This document shows positions 31,906 through 43,574 of a DNA stretch of 64,000 bases, in pieces. Under the pieces are notes generated by a model that searched no databases, was not told where the DNA came from, and saw only the letters and a list, made by a program, of their open reading frames with translations. The stretch comes from Lichenostomus cassidix (taxonomy: Eukaryota > Chordata > Aves > Passeriformes > Meliphagidae). Location: positions 17,383,007 through 17,447,006 of the forward strand of contig CM039210.1 in assembly GCA_008360975.2 (NCBI GenBank), written 5' to 3'. Each line of letters opens with the position of its first letter. Position 1 is the stretch's first letter. The position numbers and the translations under genes are program-made.

Positions 31906-32599
31906 AAGTTGTGTGTGAGTGTTGATCTGCTGGAGGGTAGGAGGCTCTGGAGAGGGATCTGGACAGGCTAGATTGATGGGCTGAGGGCAATTGTATGTGG
32001 TTCAACAAGGCCAAGTGCCGAGTCATGCATTTGGGTTACAACCCCATGCAGTGCTACAGGCCTAGGAAAGAATGGCTGGAAAGCTTCCCAGTGGAAAAGG
32101 AGCTGAGAGTGCTGATTCACAGCAGCTGAACATGAGCCAGCAGTGTGCCCAGGTGGCCAGGAAGGCCAATGGCATCCTGGCTTGTGCTAGCAATAGTGAG
32201 GCTAGCAGGACCAGGGGAGTGATTGTGTCTCTGTACTTGGAACTGGTGAGGCCGCACCTTGAGTACTGTGTTTAGTTCTGGGCCCCTCACTCCAGGAAAG
32301 ACATTGAGGTGCTGGAGTGTGTCCAGAGAAGGGCAACAGAGCTGGTGAAGGGTCTAGAGAGTAAGTCCTATGAGGAGTGGCTGAGGGTACTAGGGTTGTT
32401 CAGTCTGGAGAAAAGGAGGCTCGGGGGTGACCTTATTGCCATCTCCAACTACCTGAAGGAGGTTGTGGTGAGGTGTGGGTCAGCCTCTTCTCCCAGGTAA
32501 CCAGAGATAAGACAAGGAGGAAATGGCCTCAGGTTGCACCAGGGGAGGTTCAGGTTGGATATTAGGAAAAATTTCTTCACTAAAAGAGTGGTTAAGCAT
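31906..32599 (+). mobile_element. CR1 LINE, second piece of the interrupted copy
   Basis: It resumes at AAGTTGTG in register with 16782. The ORF2 C-terminus is readable, including a PHLEYCV motif near 32265, [20 protein letters not shown] near 32318 and [17 protein letters not shown] near 32390, with several stops. It matches the minus-strand CR1 at 47680-48465 closely. It is cut at AGCAT (32595-32599). Confidence 0.95.
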
Positions 32600-33295
32600 T
32601 GTTACGAATGGAGACAGGAGGTTGATAGATTTCTGTCGGTTGCCTAGGCCTTTTGACAACTGGCAGTTAACCTACTGGGGCGGCCAGCACCCCTAGACCC
32701 AGTCTCGTTTGCAAGTTCTTTAATAATGGCTGATTAGGTCTAATATAAAATGGATTATTGTTTATTAGACACAAGAAATAACAGAACAAGGAGCTAAACA
32801 AACTATATACTACACAAAACAAAAGCAAAACTACGAGTAGCTAAAAATGCAGTGTGCGAAAAAGTACCTATTATTATTATTATTGCTAGCAAAGAAAAAA
32901 TACAATTTAGAAACCAATGTATCTTATCAACTTCAATTTGGTGATGGAATACACATCAGAATCCTCTCTCAATCATCAGGAAATTACCGCAGAGTTGTGT
33001 CCAGACTCTGGGGAGAGGCTTTTTCACGCTCCAGTGTACGTGTAGAAAAGCTTCTACCTTTGTGATAATTTGCGTGTCTTTTATAGTGTAAAAGTGTGTC
33101 TCTTGGTCACATGCTTATTTCTTTCATCTCTTTCCACATCTTCTCTCCATACCAAGATATGGATTCAAGGTTGGAGACCTCAGACTTTCAGGCACAGAGA
33201 GATAACCTCTTGCTGGGATTTTGACCCAACTGGAGTTATCTATGTACCACCATGAAGATAGAGAGATGGGGGGGGGGGGAGAACATCCTGCCACA
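32600..33295 (-). mobile_element. Solo LTR, minus strand, 5-bp target duplication AGCAT
   Basis: Plus-strand ends are TGTTACG...CTGCCACA. AGCAT is repeated at 32595-32599 and 33296-33300. On the minus strand CTATAAAAG near 33088 and AATAAAC near 32764 give promoter and polyadenylation signals in that order. A run of about ten G lies at 33270-33280. There is no related LTR elsewhere in the window. Confidence 0.93.
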
Positions 33296-33475
33296 AGCAT
33301 TGGAACAGGCTTCCCAGGGAAGTGGTGGAGTCACCATCCCTGGATGTATTAAAAAAACAAGTGGACATGATGTTCGTTTTATGATTTAGTGGGAATGGTG
33401 GTATTAGGTCAAAGCTTTGCGTTGATGATCTTGCAGGTCTTTTCCAACATTAATGATTATATGATTCTTTTAAAC
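33296..33475 (+). mobile_element. CR1 LINE 3' end, third piece
   Basis: It continues TTGGAACAGGCTTCCCAGGG and ends in the tail ATGATTATATGATTCTTTT. It completes the element begun at 16612. Confidence 0.93.
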
Positions 33476-34243
33476 ATCAGTGACTTTTTTATTTTACTTT
33501 GAATTATCATGTGAGGGAAACCTACCTTTCATTTTCAGGGAAAATATCAAAACTCAGTATCTTGTTTAATAAAATATTTTTCTGTTACTGAGAAGATAGG
33601 TTGCATTGCTAAGAAAAATTGATATTTTTGTTTATCTCTCTTTGCTAAGGCAGTGGACTAGGGAATGAGATACATGGACAGAAATCTCAGCTCTGCCAGA
33701 GAGTTTCTGGGTGCCATTGGTTGGATTTAAAAGGACATAACTTTGCATATCCTAAAATCATGTCATATCTGAGACAGTGACTCAGGATCTTTTTTAGAGA
33801 ACTCTCTTGAAATGCTGGTCTATTAGCTATAGATGGAGTCTGGAATCAGTAGACACTTGCATGTCTAAGCTAGATAAAATAAACCTTTCTCTTCATAATT
33901 CGGTCCTTCTCCAGACTGTGTTAAATGGGTGTAACAATCTTTCTTTTTTACTCATCTTTCTGGAACCTCCTCAGGTCTTCTCTGGCTCTGCATGTGCTGC
34001 CCAGTGCAATAATGTCCTGATACAGTTACAGACCATGAGGTCTCACTTGCATTTTAGGTCAACATCATCATCATCAAGTTTTAAGTCACTAATGGGAGTT
34101 TGTTACATGTAGTAAATGTATATCATACATGTACTGTATGCAGTGCTGAAATAACATGGCCTGAACATCAGTTTCAATGAGGATCATGCCTGAAATGCAA
34201 ATTATAAAGTGAATGTGAACATCTAATACGAATCTAGACATTA
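33476..34243. other. Unrecognised sequence
   Basis: No gene or repeat recognised in this A/T-rich stretch. Confidence 0.35.
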
Positions 34244-34248
34244 GCATG

Positions 34249-34348
34249 TGTCCTGGTTCCGACCAGGACAGGGTAATTTTTTGTAGTAGCCAGGAAGGGG
34301 AATGGCTAGGACCTGGAGGTTATTCTATACCACCTCATGTCATTGCCA
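34249..34348 (+). repeat. Truncated 5' LTR of the plus-strand ERVL provirus
   Basis: Only the first 100 bases match the 3' LTR. At about 34349 the sequence jumps to the gag membrane module, so a deletion removed the rest of the LTR, the primer-binding site and the gag start. Confidence 0.85.
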
Positions 34349-36500
34349 GGAGCTACCTCTAGGACTCCATTAATAATCACACCCAGCCTGTGGGAAGAAT
34401 AAGGGAGGATGATTTTCCCCAGCTTTTCATGCCCTTTTCCTCTTTCAGGCCTGGTACAACAGCCTTTGAGAATTTTGAATTTCCTTTGGATGTTAATGAA
34501 AGCATGTTCTTGTTGCTAAGTCAGCCAGGTCGCCTCAGTGTGGTCCACACCATGTTATAGAGTCAGAACAGAGATTTCTGGGAAGGTCATTCAGAGATCT
34601 GCCCCAAAAGTGGATAGTCATGAGTGACATGAAATGTGGGAGAAAATAGGGCAGTATTTGGAGGACTTCTTTCCTCCAGTGGTTTGGAATTTCACTCCTG
34701 AACAACTACAGGACATTGTTAAAGTGATAAAATATGTTAACGAAAGTTGCTATGGCAACTCCAGAGAGGCACAAAGTTATGCAACATACTGAGACCTGCC
34801 TACTATTTATCAGACACTGCTTGTTACTAGACAGCACCCTCAGGGGCAGGAGGACCAAGTGCAGACCAACAGGCACCGTGGCCACTCAAACTGCAGCTGA
34901 ACCAGAGGAACAACCTGTGCTGGTAGCAGTTGTCCCTACACAGAACAAGAAATTCAAGACCAAATCAGTTCACTTAGTGAGGGATGAAGAGGAAGCAAAG
35001 CCCTCAGAATAGGAGGAAGAGGCAGGGCCAGAGATAATCACCCAATCCCCATCCTCAGGTGAGCTGCAAGATATGCAAAAATATTTCAGCTGCCAATTGA
35101 ATGAGCCCCTGTTGAACTGGCTGCTCTGATGCTGGGATATCACAGCCCACAATATGAAACTAGATGGTAGTGAAGCCAAGGAACTGGGATCCCTGTCCCA
35201 GGATGTGGGCATTGACAAGCAGGATTGGGAAGAGGACAAACTCTCAGCCTCTGAAGGTGACTCCTGCCAAGTGTGAGGGAAAGGTCTTCTCTCAAGGATG
35301 ATCTAGTAGTGCACCCAAGCAGGTGGAATGCCATGGAGAAAGGTATCCATGTCCTAGGTTACAATAGAGATGTATTTAAGTATTCTATTACCACCAGCTG
35401 TGGGCCGTTAGCTGTTATCACCTGCTAATGACCCACCCCGGATAACAGACAATGGGCCATCAAAGACCCACCACATGACTCATGGACTTATCCTATTGTG
35501 AGATGCTCCACCCCAGGAGGGGGGAGCCAAGCATTTCCACCAGGATATAACCTGGCTTTGGAACTGCCCAAGGCAGTCCTGTCTACTGGGTTCCCAGAGG
35601 ATAAGAGCTACTACTGGACCTTCAGCTGGAGACCAGACCTTCACAGGATCACTGCTTCAACTGAACTACTTCATTTGGACTGCAACCACCACCCTAACCA
35701 GGTGTCAGGTTGTATCTGACTTTGTCAGTGTTTCTCCTTGTATTATTTCACTTATTTTTAATTTTTCCTATTAATTTTAATCCTGACTTGTGATCTCCCA
35801 CTGGTTTGTTTTCAAACCAATACAATCCAGTACCTGAGAAAATTAGCTGTACTGGAGATAATCAATAGAAATTCAAATAAGGAGCAGTCCCCTGTAGATG
35901 TAGATGAGGTCTAATGTACACAATCCATGTGATGGAAGTTTGTATGGAGTGTGTCATCATTGTACACCAATTCATTGGCATTGATGTCAATGAAAGGAGA
36001 ACAAACAGGGCTTCAGCTGACTACCTGACTCTGGCCATATGAAGATCATCTTTTTCCTCCCTACCAACCTGCACCTTGGCTATGGAAAGACTGTCCAAGA
36101 CTGCAGACAGACTCAAAAGACTTGAGCAAACTAAAGAGGAAATGTCCCATGCCCTGCCAGTACGGACCAGAGTCTCTGCTATTGGAAGCAAGCGCCTCCC
36201 TGCTCGAGACAGATGATAGACACCACAAGGTAACCTGTGGTTGTACCTGCATAACCATGGAGAGGACATGGCCTAGGAGCATGAGTTGAGAGGAAGAACA
36301 ACCACAACAGGAAATTTTTCAAGGATAAATGCTGCTCCAGTTTCCAGTGGGCAAGTCCTCAGAGAGAAGAGAAAAGCTGATGTTACTTCTGATCTTCTCA
36401 AAGGGACCTTCAGTTCATATTTACAAGAAGTGAGCAATGAGCACCATCACCAGAACTAGAGAGACTCTGCTTCCAGCCAGGTGGAGGGACAGTCGGATCT
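34349..36500 (+). pseudogene. gag: Old ERVL gag, decayed
   Basis: Fragments align with the gag of 17290-22166. They include the NHTQP site (34376), the EFPLDV segment and hydrophobic stretch (34480-34520), the QTAAEPEEQP...KKFKTKSV part (34890-34970), the YLRKLAVLEI block (35830) and charged helices to 36200. Frames shift and stops are frequent. The stretch is split by the solo LTR at 35350-35824. A UAG at 36457-36459 corresponds to the UAG ending gag in the younger copy. Confidence 0.8.
35350..35824 (+). mobile_element. Solo ERVL LTR, target duplication ATCCA
   Basis: It runs TGTCCTAGGTTAC...AAACCAATACA and is flanked by ATCCA (35345-35349, 35825-35829). It is related to the LTR of the element at 17290-22166 but inserted separately, in plus orientation, inside gag of its own family's relative. 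Confidence 0.95.
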
Positions 36501-38879
36501 ATTGGACTGTGTGGATCTGATGGCCTGGTACATCAGACCCACAAGAGTATAAGGCTTTAGTTGACACTGGTGCAAAATGTACCCTGATGCCATTGAGATA
36601 TGTCGGGGCAGAATCCATCTCCATTTCTGGGGTGACAGGGGGATCCCAACAGCTGACTGTACTGGAAGCTGAAGGGAACATGACTGGGAACAAATGGCAA
36701 AAACACCCAATTGCAACTGCCCCAGATGCCCCATGTATCTTTAGCATAGATTACCTCAGGAGAGGGTATTTCAAGGACCCAAAAGGGCATCATTGGGCTT
36801 TTGGGATAGCTGCTCTGGAGACTGAGGAAATTAGACTGCTGAATATCTTGCCTGGTCTTTCAGAGGACCCTTCTGCTGTGGGACTGCTGAGGGTAGAAGA
36901 ACAACAGGTACTGATCACTACCACAACAGTGCACTGTCAACAATACTGCACCAGCCAGGACTCCATGACCCCCATCCATGAGACGATTTGTGAAGTGAAG
37001 AGCCAGGGAGTGGTCAGTAAGGCTTGCTCATCCTTTAATAGTCCTATATGGCAAGTGAGTAAGTCAAATGGAGAGTGGAGACTGACAGTAGAATATCATT
37101 GCATGAACAAAGTCACACCATCACTGAGTGCTGCCATGCCAGACATGCTGGAACTTCAGTAGAAACTGGAATCCAAGGCAGCAAAGTGGTGCCACCATCA
37201 ACATTACTGATGCCTTTTTCTTCGTTCCTTTGGCAGCAGAATACAGGCCACAGTTTGCTTTCACTCGGAGGGGCATCCAGTACACCTGGAACCAACTGCC
37301 CCAGGGGTGGATATACAGTGCCCCCATTTGCCATGGACTGATCCAGACTGCACTGGAAAAGGGTGAGGCTCCAGAACACTTGCAGTAAATCAATGACATC
37401 ATTGTGTGGGGCAACACAGCAGAGGAAGTTTTTGGGAAAGGGGAGAAGATAATCCACATCTTCCTGAAAGCCAGTTTTGCCATCAAACAAACAAAGGTCA
37501 AGGCACCTGCTCAGGAAATTCAGTTTTTAGGAGTAAAATGGCAAGATGGATGTGGTCAACAAAATAGCAGCTGTCTCCACTGACCAGCAAGAAGAAAACA
37601 CAGGCTTTCCCAGGTGCTGTGGGTTTTTGGAGGATGCATAGTCCAGATTACAGTCAGATTGTAAGCCCTCTGTATCATGTGACCTGGAAGAATGATTTTA
37701 AGAAGGGTCCTGAATAACAACAATATTTTGAACAAATTAAACTGGAGATCGTTTATGCAGTAGCCCTTGGGTCAGTCAGGCAAGGACAAGATATGAAAAA
37801 TGTGCTCTACACTGCAGCTGGGGAGGATGGTCCTTCCTGGAGTCTCTGGCAAAAAGTACCTGGGGAGACTTGAGGACAATTGCTGGGATTCTGGAGTCAG
37901 GGATAAAAGGATGTGAGGTCTTCTATACCCCAACAGAAAAAGAGATACTGGCAGCTTATGAAGGGGTTCAAGCTGCCTCAAAAAGTGATTGACACTGAAG
38001 CACAGCTCCTTCTGGCACCCCAACTGCCAGTGCTTGGCTGGATGTTCAAAGGGAAAGTCCCATCCACATATCATGCCTCTCATGATATGTGGACTAAGTG
38101 GATTGTGCTGATCACAGAATTTCCCAGAGATCTTGGAAGTCATCACAAACTGGCCTGCAGGTGAAAATTTTGGACTATCATCAGAGGAGGAGGAGGAACA
38201 AGTGACATGTACTAAAGGGGCCCCACCATATAATCAGCTACCAGAAAATCAAAAGCCGTATGCTCTCTTCACTGATGGTTCCTGCTGTATGGTAAGGATA
38301 CATTGAAAATGGAAAGCAGCCGTATGGACTCCCAAATGATGAGTCACTGAAGCTATTGAGGGACAAGGTGGATCAAGTCAGACTGCAGAGCTGAAAGCCG
38401 TCCAGCTGGCTTTGGATATCACTGAACAAGAGAAGTGGCCAGTGCTCTACCTCTACACTGACTCATGGATGGTAGCAAATGTTCTGTGAGGGTGGCTGGA
38501 CCAATGGAAAAAGACCAATTGGTAGTGCAGAGGGAAACCCATCTGAGCTGTTGAATTGTGGCAAGACATCACTGCCGAGGTAGAGAAGTTGGCTGTAAAA
38601 GTACATCATGTAGATGCTCGCGTACCTGAGTCAGGCTACTGAACAACAGCTCGACAATGGACAAGTGGATCGAGTGGGTTCGGTGGGCCCATGATGCCTC
38701 AGGTCAATAGGGAAGAGATGCAATATACAGATGGGCTCATGATCAAGGTGTGGACTTAACCATGGACACCATCTTCCAGGTTATCCATAACCGTGAAACA
38801 TGCACTGCAGTCAAGCAGGCCAAGGGGTTAAAGCCTCTGTGGTATGGGGGATGGTGGTTGAAATTTAAATATGGGGAGG
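36501..38879 (+). pseudogene. pol: Old ERVL protease, reverse transcriptase and RNase H
   Basis: The protease active site reads DTGA near 36560 and 191 codons are open from 36587 into the reverse transcriptase (SNGEWRLTVEY near 37065). Further palm motifs (AFFFVPLAAE near 37205, LPQGW near 37298) are present, but the YIDD-type region near 37388 reads with a stop. Thumb and RNase H follow (FFTDG-type motif near 38265, TDSWMVAN near 38460). Integrase zinc-finger residues (WAHDASG near 38687) precede the cut by ERV-C. This copy retains the reverse-transcriptase core that is deleted in the younger relative. Confidence 0.85.
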
Positions 38880-39220
38880 TGTCAGTGATTGATACGTGAA
38901 CTGAGCCTGGTTCATGCAAAGTCCGCTTTATTGTACAGAGCATGTCTTTTTATACTGTTACAAACTATAGCTTAGCCATTACAAGAACTTCGGTTTCTAG
39001 GGTTACATGTTTCATGTTTCTTAAGGTCTACTGATCACCGTTGTCTCGCTTAATCTCTCCTGTTGACCACTTATGTATAAGGTAAACACAGTCATGTCTT
39101 ACTCTTTGTCTCAGCCTCTGCTAGGGGCGATTCATCTTATCTCTCTTAATGTTTCATTTTAACTGATAACAAAAGACTTCTGCAGCCCTCCACTCTGCAG
39201 CTCCACCCTGAACTCCCACA
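38880..39220 (-). repeat. ERV-C 3' LTR
   Basis: Minus-strand ends TGTGGGAGTTC...CACTGACA. A polypurine tract ACAGAAAGAGGGAGT adjoins it at 39221-39236. Confidence 0.93.
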
Positions 39221-40022
39221 ACTCCCTCTTTCTGTTCAACAATCAAAATCTGCTTAATTGTTTTGTTAACTATATGCTGCACACATTGTGATAGGAAAAT
39301 TAATCCACAAACTCTAGAGATTTATGTCCAAAAAGGAGACAGAGGAGTCCTGTAACTTTATTCATGAATAAAGCGAGAGGTCATGGGCATTTCCCATGGG
39401 GTCTCTCTCAAATTGATAGAGGTCACAGCCTCTTTTATCCTAATTCCTGGTTGCAGTTCCCCTCTCTCTTTCCCCATTGGCTGAGGTACTCGAGAGGTAC
39501 AGATTTCCTGGAATGCCTAATACATCCCCCCTAATACCGACAACTCCAATACACATTCCCCTTTTCTTCTTCTTCTTGTGTCTCTGTTCTTGTAGTTCAT
39601 TAACATAGTCTTGGGTAAGTCAAATTAGGAAAATTCCTATGGAAATCCTTCCCATTGTTTCTTCTATCTCTCAGTATCAATGTTATCTTACCAGCAGACT
39701 CAGGTCTTACCTTTACCAGTCATTTGTTTGTAAAGACACTCCCTTATTCCTTTCACATTGTAATAAACAAGGTGCACTAATTAATATGCACAATATAACT
39801 CCTAAAACATGTACTTCTGTTTTTATCAAATTTTTAAGCCACCCACAGTCCAACCCATGACAATCCCAATCGTTTTCTCATCTTGACTTCATGGGGAAGG
39901 TTGAACCTTTGCTCCAGGGACATCAAAGTTTGTGTTCTATGTCTCTGTTGTCCTCGCGTTGGTCATCTTCAGGTGGCATTGGTCCTTTTTCTCTGTATGG
40001 GTCAATGTTTATTGCAGGGATC
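39221..40022 (-). pseudogene. env: ERV-C env vestige, with an LTR-like block inside
   Basis: Near 39260 the minus strand reads a tail-like stretch (SQCVQHIVNKTIKQILIVEQ) just before the 3' LTR. Near 39800 it reads a membrane span (VLGVILCILISAPCLLQC). No surface subunit is left. The two pieces are separated by the LTR-like block at 39327-39525. Most of env is therefore lost. I cannot tell whether both pieces come from the same parent. Confidence 0.5.
39327..39525 (-). mobile_element. Small LTR-like block (199 bp) with its own purine tract
   Basis: The minus strand starts TGTATTAGGC and ends TTTTGGACA. It has GGATAAAAG (TATA-like) near 39436 and AATAAA near 39372. A purine tract, TAGGGGGGA, lies directly upstream (39526-39534), as for a 3' LTR. 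No target duplication is visible, so it may have arrived by recombination rather than as a solo insertion. Confidence 0.55.
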
Positions 40023-40379
40023 TGACATCGTGGCGAGAGGGAAACTCACGGCAGTCTCAATATGAGATATAAAGTAAGCTTCATTTTATTTCACCAAACG
40101 AGAGACTTATATACTGTTACAGAAGTTACTATTCATAGATACACACACACCTGCAGTCTGTTCTCACACACTCAGGGATCCTCCTGTTAACTCCCTTATT
40201 CTTTTCTCATAATACTTCTGACTCCCTAATCTTTCTCATGACATTCTTCCCACAGAACATTCTCAGGTAAACAAGCCACTGTAGCTTGTTGGAATTTTAC
40301 TGAGGCCTGAGAATGCTGAAGCCTTGCTCAGGCCTGCTCAGTTAGCATGAGTTTTGCTGGAAAACTGCGTTTTCCAACA
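40023..40379 (-). mobile_element. Solo ERVK-like LTR, 357 bp, target duplication GGGATC
   Basis: The minus strand begins TGTTGGAAAACGC and ends CGATGTCA; AATAAA lies near 40090 on that strand. GGGATC is repeated at 40017-40022 and 40380-40385, a perfect 6-bp duplication. It sits in the integrase C-terminal domain of ERV-C, after a PKWIP motif. Confidence 0.95.
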
Positions 40380-41170
40380 GGGATCCACTTGGGTCCCATA
40401 TCTGTGGAAACATAAGCATAGCCTCTTCCCCATGTAATAAGAGGAAAAGATCCAATTATTTTGCCTGATTCTAAGTCCTTTACCAGGACTGGGGCTTTAA
40501 TTTCAGTGACTGCTGCACTTTGTCCAAAATGCCACATTATGGGCAGTGTTTTGCTGTCTGAATAGCAATTTAAAAAATTAAAAACATATAAGCCTTTGTG
40601 CAGCCTATCCTGAGGTGTTGCACCCTCCATTACCCCCTTTTGTTGCCCAAATAAGCGTTTTAGTGTGCTGTGAGCTTGTTCAATGAGGGCCCGTCCTGTA
40701 GAAGAAGGAGGGATTCCTGTGGTGTGCTGTATTCCTCATAAGGCAAAAAAGGGTAGCTAAATGGGAAATGTATACAGGACCATTATCTCTTTTAACTTCT
40801 TGTGGCACACCTAAAAAGGCAAAAGCAGCTTAAAAAAGACGTTTAGCATCCTTTGGTGCTTCCCCTCCATGGCAGGATGCAAACAGAGCTCCTGAAAAGG
40901 TGTCAATGGAGGAATGGATATATCATAAGCGACTAAATTCAGGAAAATGTGTAACATCTGTTTGCCACAATTGGAGGCTCTGCAAACCTCAAGGGTTAAT
41001 TCCATGAGAGTCGAGGGTAAAGTTACTGTGCTGGCAGTCAGGTCATGCAGTGATAATGTTTTTAGCTTGTTGATATGTTAGTGAAAAGGATCGTCTCAAG
41101 GCAGCAGCATTTTGATGGAAAAAGGAGTGGCCTAATTTGGCTTGTGCAAACTGATTAGGTAAAACTTCTA
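40380..41170 (-). pseudogene. pol: ERV-C integrase, broken
   Basis: The core is recognisable in pieces: WQTDVT-like near 40970, SIDTFSGA near 40900 and RDNGP near 40780, where the second catalytic Asp is present. Several stops intervene. The C-terminal domain is open from 40630 (WGRGYAYVSTDMGPKWIP) until the solo LTR at 40379. Confidence 0.8.
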
Positions 41171-41179
41171 CAGGCAATG

Positions 41180-41515
41180 TTAACAAGTCTGCTCGTGATT
41201 ACCTTCAGCAATAAAACCTGGGAGAGTTGTGTGTGAGCGAACATGCATAACAAAGTAAGAACTTCTGCAGTTATCTAAAAGAAAAACAAGCTTCTGCAGA
41301 TAAGAAAAAAGTAATGGGTTAGCAATCTCCTGCAAAACTGCGGATTCAGCTCTTTCAATGATTCTTGCAACATAAAAGGAGTCTGTGATAAGGTTAAAGG
41401 GAGTGTCCCATTTCTCAAAAGCATGTACAACAGCTGCCAATTCTACAATTTGAGGGGAACCTGAGACAATGGCAACATCTGATGTCCACTTATGTTTGTC
41501 TGGGTCCATCCACAA
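41180..41515 (-). pseudogene. pol: ERV-C RNase H fragment
   Basis: About 111 codons are open with VELAAVV and LITDSFYVAR, two of the acidic motifs. The first motif (FTD.SG-type) lies just upstream near 41550 in another frame. The last part of the domain is shifted. Confidence 0.82.
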
Positions 41516-41546
41516 AAGCAGTGATTTGTGTGTTAATCCTGACCTA

Positions 41547-42771
41547 TCAGTAAAGACCGTCAGTGGTTAGCAAGCGGTGTGCATGCAGATGTGGAGTGAT
41601 CCGACCTGTAAAATCAGATAAAGCCATTTGTAAAACATCTGAATTTTGTAGCAACCACTGCAAGTAGGGTGAAACCACAGGCAAACGTATCTGCATAAAA
41701 TCCTGTCCTGCTAAAGCAAAAAGGCAATTCTGCACTCTAATAATCAAAATGGCAGACATTTCATGCTGTGTGGTAATTGCTTTTGTCATTTGATGTGGTA
41801 AAAAAACCCATTCAATAATTAGCAGAGGGTCTGGCACAGAAAGATCCCATTGGTAAATTAAGGCATATGGCTGTTTTGCTGGATTCAAAAGAATTAGGCA
41901 AAAAGGTTGTTCTGGGGCGTATCGAGATGCCTGCCTTTTCTGCAAAGCATCAGTGGCCTGCAGGGCTTCAGTAGCTTCTTGTGTCACTGTGCGGGGTGAC
42001 AACAAATTAGGATCTCCTTTCAACAAGGCAAAAAGTGGGGCAAGTTCTGCATTTGAAATGCCTGATAGAGGATGTACCCAATTAATAGTCTCCAATAATT
42101 TTTGTGCATCATGAAATATAGAAATTTTTGACTGTAATTTCAATGCTTGAGGATGAATGGTCTGGGATCTGATGCGCCAGCCCAAATATTGCCAAAGCCT
42201 CCATGAGTTTAGGGCTTTCAGCTGCAATTAAAAGATTGTCCATATAACGGTAAATTAATATGTCTGGTACTTGTTGATGTACTGGACTTAAAATGTGAGT
42301 TACAAATTGCTGACAAATGGTTGGGCTATTTTTCATCCCTTGGGGTAGCACTACCCAGTGAAATATTTTCAAGGGGGCTTGCATGTTTGTGCTAGGAACC
42401 GAAAAGGCAAATTTAGCGGCATCAGCGGGATGCAAAAGAATAGTGAAAAAACAATCTTTTAAATCAATTACTGTTAAAGCCCATTCTCATGGGATCATTG
42501 TGGGGGAAGGGAGTCCTGGCTGTAAAGCTCCCATATCCTCCATTGCATCATTAATTTTTCTAAAATCATGGGGTAAGTGCCACTTACCTGTTTGTTTTTG
42601 TATTACAAAAATAGGAGAATTCCAGGGACTCGTGAAATGAACAATATGCCCTTTTTGTAACTGGTTTTGCACTAATTCTTCTAGTGTGCGCAGCTTCTTT
42701 TCAGGTAGGGGCCACTGATCAACCCAAGTAGGTTTAGTTGTTTTCCATATCAATTGTGGGATGACGTGCAC
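41547..42771 (-). pseudogene. pol: ERV-C reverse transcriptase, frame-shifted, YMDN at the active site
   Basis: Fingers and palm are open from 42771 ([17 protein letters not shown]) and from 42435 ([14 protein letters not shown]). Tyr-Met-Asp-Asn stands at 42235-42246 in place of YXDD. Thumb and connection are open from 42227 to 41547 (INWVHPLSGI, DPLLIIEWVF). The same Asp-to-Asn change, with the same GAC AAT codons, is found in ERV-A. Confidence 0.92.
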
Positions 42772-42778
42772 GACAATG

Positions 42779-43075
42779 GCCCCTGTTAAAAATCAGATTG
42801 CAATCTTAGACCGAGCTGAGAGGAGATCTTGTCCCCACAATACAATGGGAACTGCCAAAACAAAAGGTTTGTTAGCACTGCAATTATCAGGACCTATGAT
42901 TTGTATCATATGTTTACTTTTTTGACTATTACTTGCATCACCAATACCTGAAAGGTTTTGTGTAACCAGAGCTAGAGGCCAATTAGGTGGCCACTTAGCT
43001 CAAGAAATTACAGTAACATCTGATCCAGTATCTACAATCCCAGTCAGTACTACTCTCTATCCCTGATACAAAAGC
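42779..43075 (-). pseudogene. pro: ERV-C protease
   Basis: A frame different from the dUTPase frame reads an active site DTGS followed by DVTVIS near 43040-43010, then VLWGQDLLS near 42840. Stops are present at 43000 and 42799. It overlaps the end of the dUTPase frame, as usual for gag-dut-pro arrangements. Confidence 0.72.
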
Positions 43076-43570
43076 GTGCACTGGCATATTGGGCGCTTTT
43101 GTGAGATCTGCTCTGTCCACCAAATTTCTGGGGCTCCTGTGGAGCCGAACTCCCCCTTCTCCTCTGTCGAAATCATGCAAGGGTAATGTAGGAGATACAG
43201 AAAAGAAAAGCAGTTGAGCAATGCGGGACCCTCCAGGTACAGTGCAGGGTGGAAAGGGAGTCCATGCCATAATTTTGATTTCACCTGTAAAATCAGAATC
43301 AATTACTCCAGGGAGAAAAAAAAGACCAGAAAGGGTAACAGAAGATCTCCCTAGCAACAATGCACTGCGACCTCCCCCCAGTGGTCCAAATCTCCCAGTT
43401 GATAACAAATGCACTGAGGAGTCTAAAAGTGTTACTGTTGCTGAGGTGACCAGGTGTATGCCGGCACTGCCTGCTGTAGCTGGGCGTAAAGCTGAGGCTG
43501 GGGTTGAGGAATCTCTCCAACATTCACTTGTACATGGGACAGGGATATCTGTGTTGTCGCGTGGCGCCAT
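42995..43570 (-). pseudogene. ERV-C dUTPase domain
   Basis: About 191 codons are open. ATVTLLDSSVHLLSTG, LLLGRSSVTLSG (motif 2-like) and PGVIDSDFTGEIKIM near 43290, the dUTPase substrate motif with its Asp, appear in order. PGGSRIAQLLF follows. dUTPase hydrolyses dUTP, keeping uracil out of viral DNA. Its place between gag and protease is that of betaretroviruses. The frame runs on past the protease start in a shifted reading. Confidence 0.85.
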
Positions 43571-43574
43571 TCCA

